Positions 6,823-7,749 of a stretch of DNA of 7,749 bases are shown here, one piece after another. A program made the translations under genes and the position numbers. Origin of the DNA: an uncultured Acetatifactor sp. (GTDB lineage Bacteria > Bacillota > Clostridia > Lachnospirales > Lachnospiraceae); the NCBI GenBank assembly GCA_910584865.1, contig CAJUCE010000076.1, forward strand, positions 1 to 7,749, read 5' to 3'. A model generated the notes under the pieces. That model was given only the letters and a program-made list of their open reading frames with translations, made no database searches and was not told where the DNA came from. Every line of letters starts with the position of its first letter. The first letter of the stretch is position 1.

Positions 6823-6886
6823 GTTGCGCTTTTTAGGAAAGGAGGGAGTGAGGGCGCTTTGATTATGATTTGTTTAAAATGACTGG

Positions 6887-6893
6887 AAGGAGG
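6887..6893 (+). promoter_or_regulatory. Ribosome binding site for the XkdF-like gene
   Basis: AAGGAGG lies 9 bases before ATG 6903. It settles the start against the in-frame ATG at 6879, which lies upstream of this site and would add eight residues (MTGRRYEI) unlike the family's N-terminus. Two more SD-like motifs, at 6793-6800 and 6838-6846, lie upstream without a clear gene of their own. Confidence 0.75.
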
Positions 6894-6902
6894 TATGAGA
6901 TT

Positions 6903-7749
6903 ATGCCGCGGATTGCGAAAGCATACGCAATTACAGATGCAAAAATCAGCTTTGTGTCGCTGGTGGATAAGGCTGCGAATAAAAAGCGGTTCCTGATCAC
7001 CAAATCAGAGAACGGAGACGCAAGCTTCGCCACATTCGGGCGTATTCTGAAAGCTGATGCTGATAGCCACTTTGTGACCGGAATCGTGTATGAACCCATG
7101 GTGGAGGATAGCCAGGGCAATTATATGACCGAAGAGGAAATCACAAAAGCGGCCTATTGGTTTGCCAAGAATGGGAACCAGGTGGATCTGCAGCATTGTT
7201 TTGAGAAATGTAGCGGAGCCGCTGTGGTGGAATCCTATGTCGCAAAATGTGATATGGAGATCGAAGGAGAAACCATCAAAAAAGGAACATGGCTTATGAC
7301 GATGGAAATCAGTGATGCCGATGTATGGGAATCCATACAGAAGGGGGAGATCACCGGTTTTTCAATGGGTGGCATAGGCGTATATTCCGAAGAGGATGTG
7401 GAACTGCCTGTTGAAAAGCAGGAAGAGCCGAAGGGATTATTCCGGCGCCTGGCCAAAGCAATGGGCTTTGACATTGTGGAGAAGGGAGCCGTAAAGGCAA
7501 ATTTTCAGCGCAGAGTAAAGGAAGACAATTTTTATTCTGCATGGTATGCGCTCAGAAGTACGCTGGAAGGAAATTTTTATAATCCTGATACCGGATGCTG
7601 GGAATGGGGATATAACTCAGATGAAAGCACCATCCGGGAAGCTTTGGAGGATTTCAACGATATTGTGACACAGCTTCTTACATCGGACGGAAGTATCGTG
7701 AAGTCTCTGGAAAAGGCTGCAAAAGAGGCTCCGGCTCCCGTTCGCAAGG
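6903..7749 (+). CDS. XkdF-like putative prohead serine protease (3' end outside window)
   Basis: The frame is open to the right edge: 282 complete codons with no stop. The start ISFVSLVDKAANKKRF (15-30) is typical of XkdF-like proteins. Residues about 56-157 match the Peptidase_S78_2 / XkdF domain: HFVTGIVYEPMVED (56-69), VDLQH (94-98, candidate catalytic His98), VVESYV (108-113), KKGTWLMTMEISDADVWESI (126-145), and KGEITGFSMGG (147-157, candidate nucleophile Ser154). In related phages this enzyme processes scaffold or head proteins during prohead maturation. A more variable, charged C-terminal part follows (160 onward), and may serve as a scaffold-like segment. In PBSX the order is portal, xkdF, major capsid; here the MuF/immunity pair lies between portal and protease. 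A major capsid gene would be expected just beyond the window. Confidence 0.87.
   Translation, partial: MPRIAKAYAITDAKISFVSLVDKAANKKRFLITKSENGDASFATFGRILKADADSHFVTGIVYEPMVEDSQGNYMTEEEITKAAYWFAKNGNQVDLQHCFEKCSGAAVVESYVAKCDMEIEGETIKKGTWLMTMEISDADVWESIQKGEITGFSMGGIGVYSEEDVELPVEKQEEPKGLFRRLAKAMGFDIVEKGAVKANFQRRVKEDNFYSAWYALRSTLEGNFYNPDTGCWEWGYNSDESTIREALEDFNDIVTQLLTSDGSIVKSLEKAAKEAPAPVRK

Noticed and set aside
6812..6862. 16-codon frame from GTG 6812
   Set aside because: It starts inside the terminator hairpin, has no family, and the SD spacing of 11 bases is only fair.
6858..6880. Possible promoter before the XkdF-like gene (TTGATT and TAAAAT)
   Set aside because: The two elements are only 10 bases apart, far from the usual 17 or so, and there is no extended -10 TG.
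1..7749. tRNA genes, CRISPR arrays, insertion sequences, attachment sites
   Set aside because: None seen: no spaced direct repeats, no transposase-like gene, no cloverleaf pattern, no integrase. The only clear repeat is the one in the small terminase gene.

Overview
The window looks like the packaging and early head-assembly module of a tailed bacteriophage or prophage from a Gram-positive host. The best guess is a Bacillota of class Clostridia, possibly a gut Lachnospiraceae. This rests on strong AAGGAGG-type ribosome binding sites before nearly every gene, intermediate base composition, tightly overlapping same-strand genes, and protein types resembling the Bacillus PBSX / clostridial siphophage late operon. 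The host assignment is inference. All supported genes are on the + strand, and both window edges cut a gene.

Layout: (1) 3..311, the 3' end of an unidentified gene that overlaps (2) 304..825, an IbrB-like ParB/sulfiredoxin-fold protein. (3) A short gap with a probable intrinsic terminator (861..889). (4) 923..1711 small terminase, (5) 1701..3179 large terminase, (6) 3179..4876 portal protein, and (7) 4869..6524 a Mu F/SPP1 gp7-type minor head protein, each overlapping the next by 1 to 11 bases. (8) 6526..6783, a small acidic protein. (9) A second probable terminator (6798..6822) in a 119-base gap. (10) 6903..edge, an XkdF-like putative prohead serine protease, cut by the window end.

The terminase pair would recognise, cut and pump phage DNA through the portal ring. 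The minor head protein associates with the portal and capsid, and the XkdF-like protein probably matures the prohead. The main find is that the minor head protein carries an extra C-terminal domain that reads as a bacterial EndoU-type ribonuclease toxin. The acidic 85-residue gene starting one base after its stop codon sits where an immunity gene would be. This matches the architecture of MuF polymorphic toxins of temperate Bacillota phages. The general class is known. The EndoU call, the immunity pairing and the placement between portal and protease are read from this sequence. Smaller points are a tandem repeat in the small terminase gene that is read in two frames, and the IbrB-like gene next to the packaging genes.
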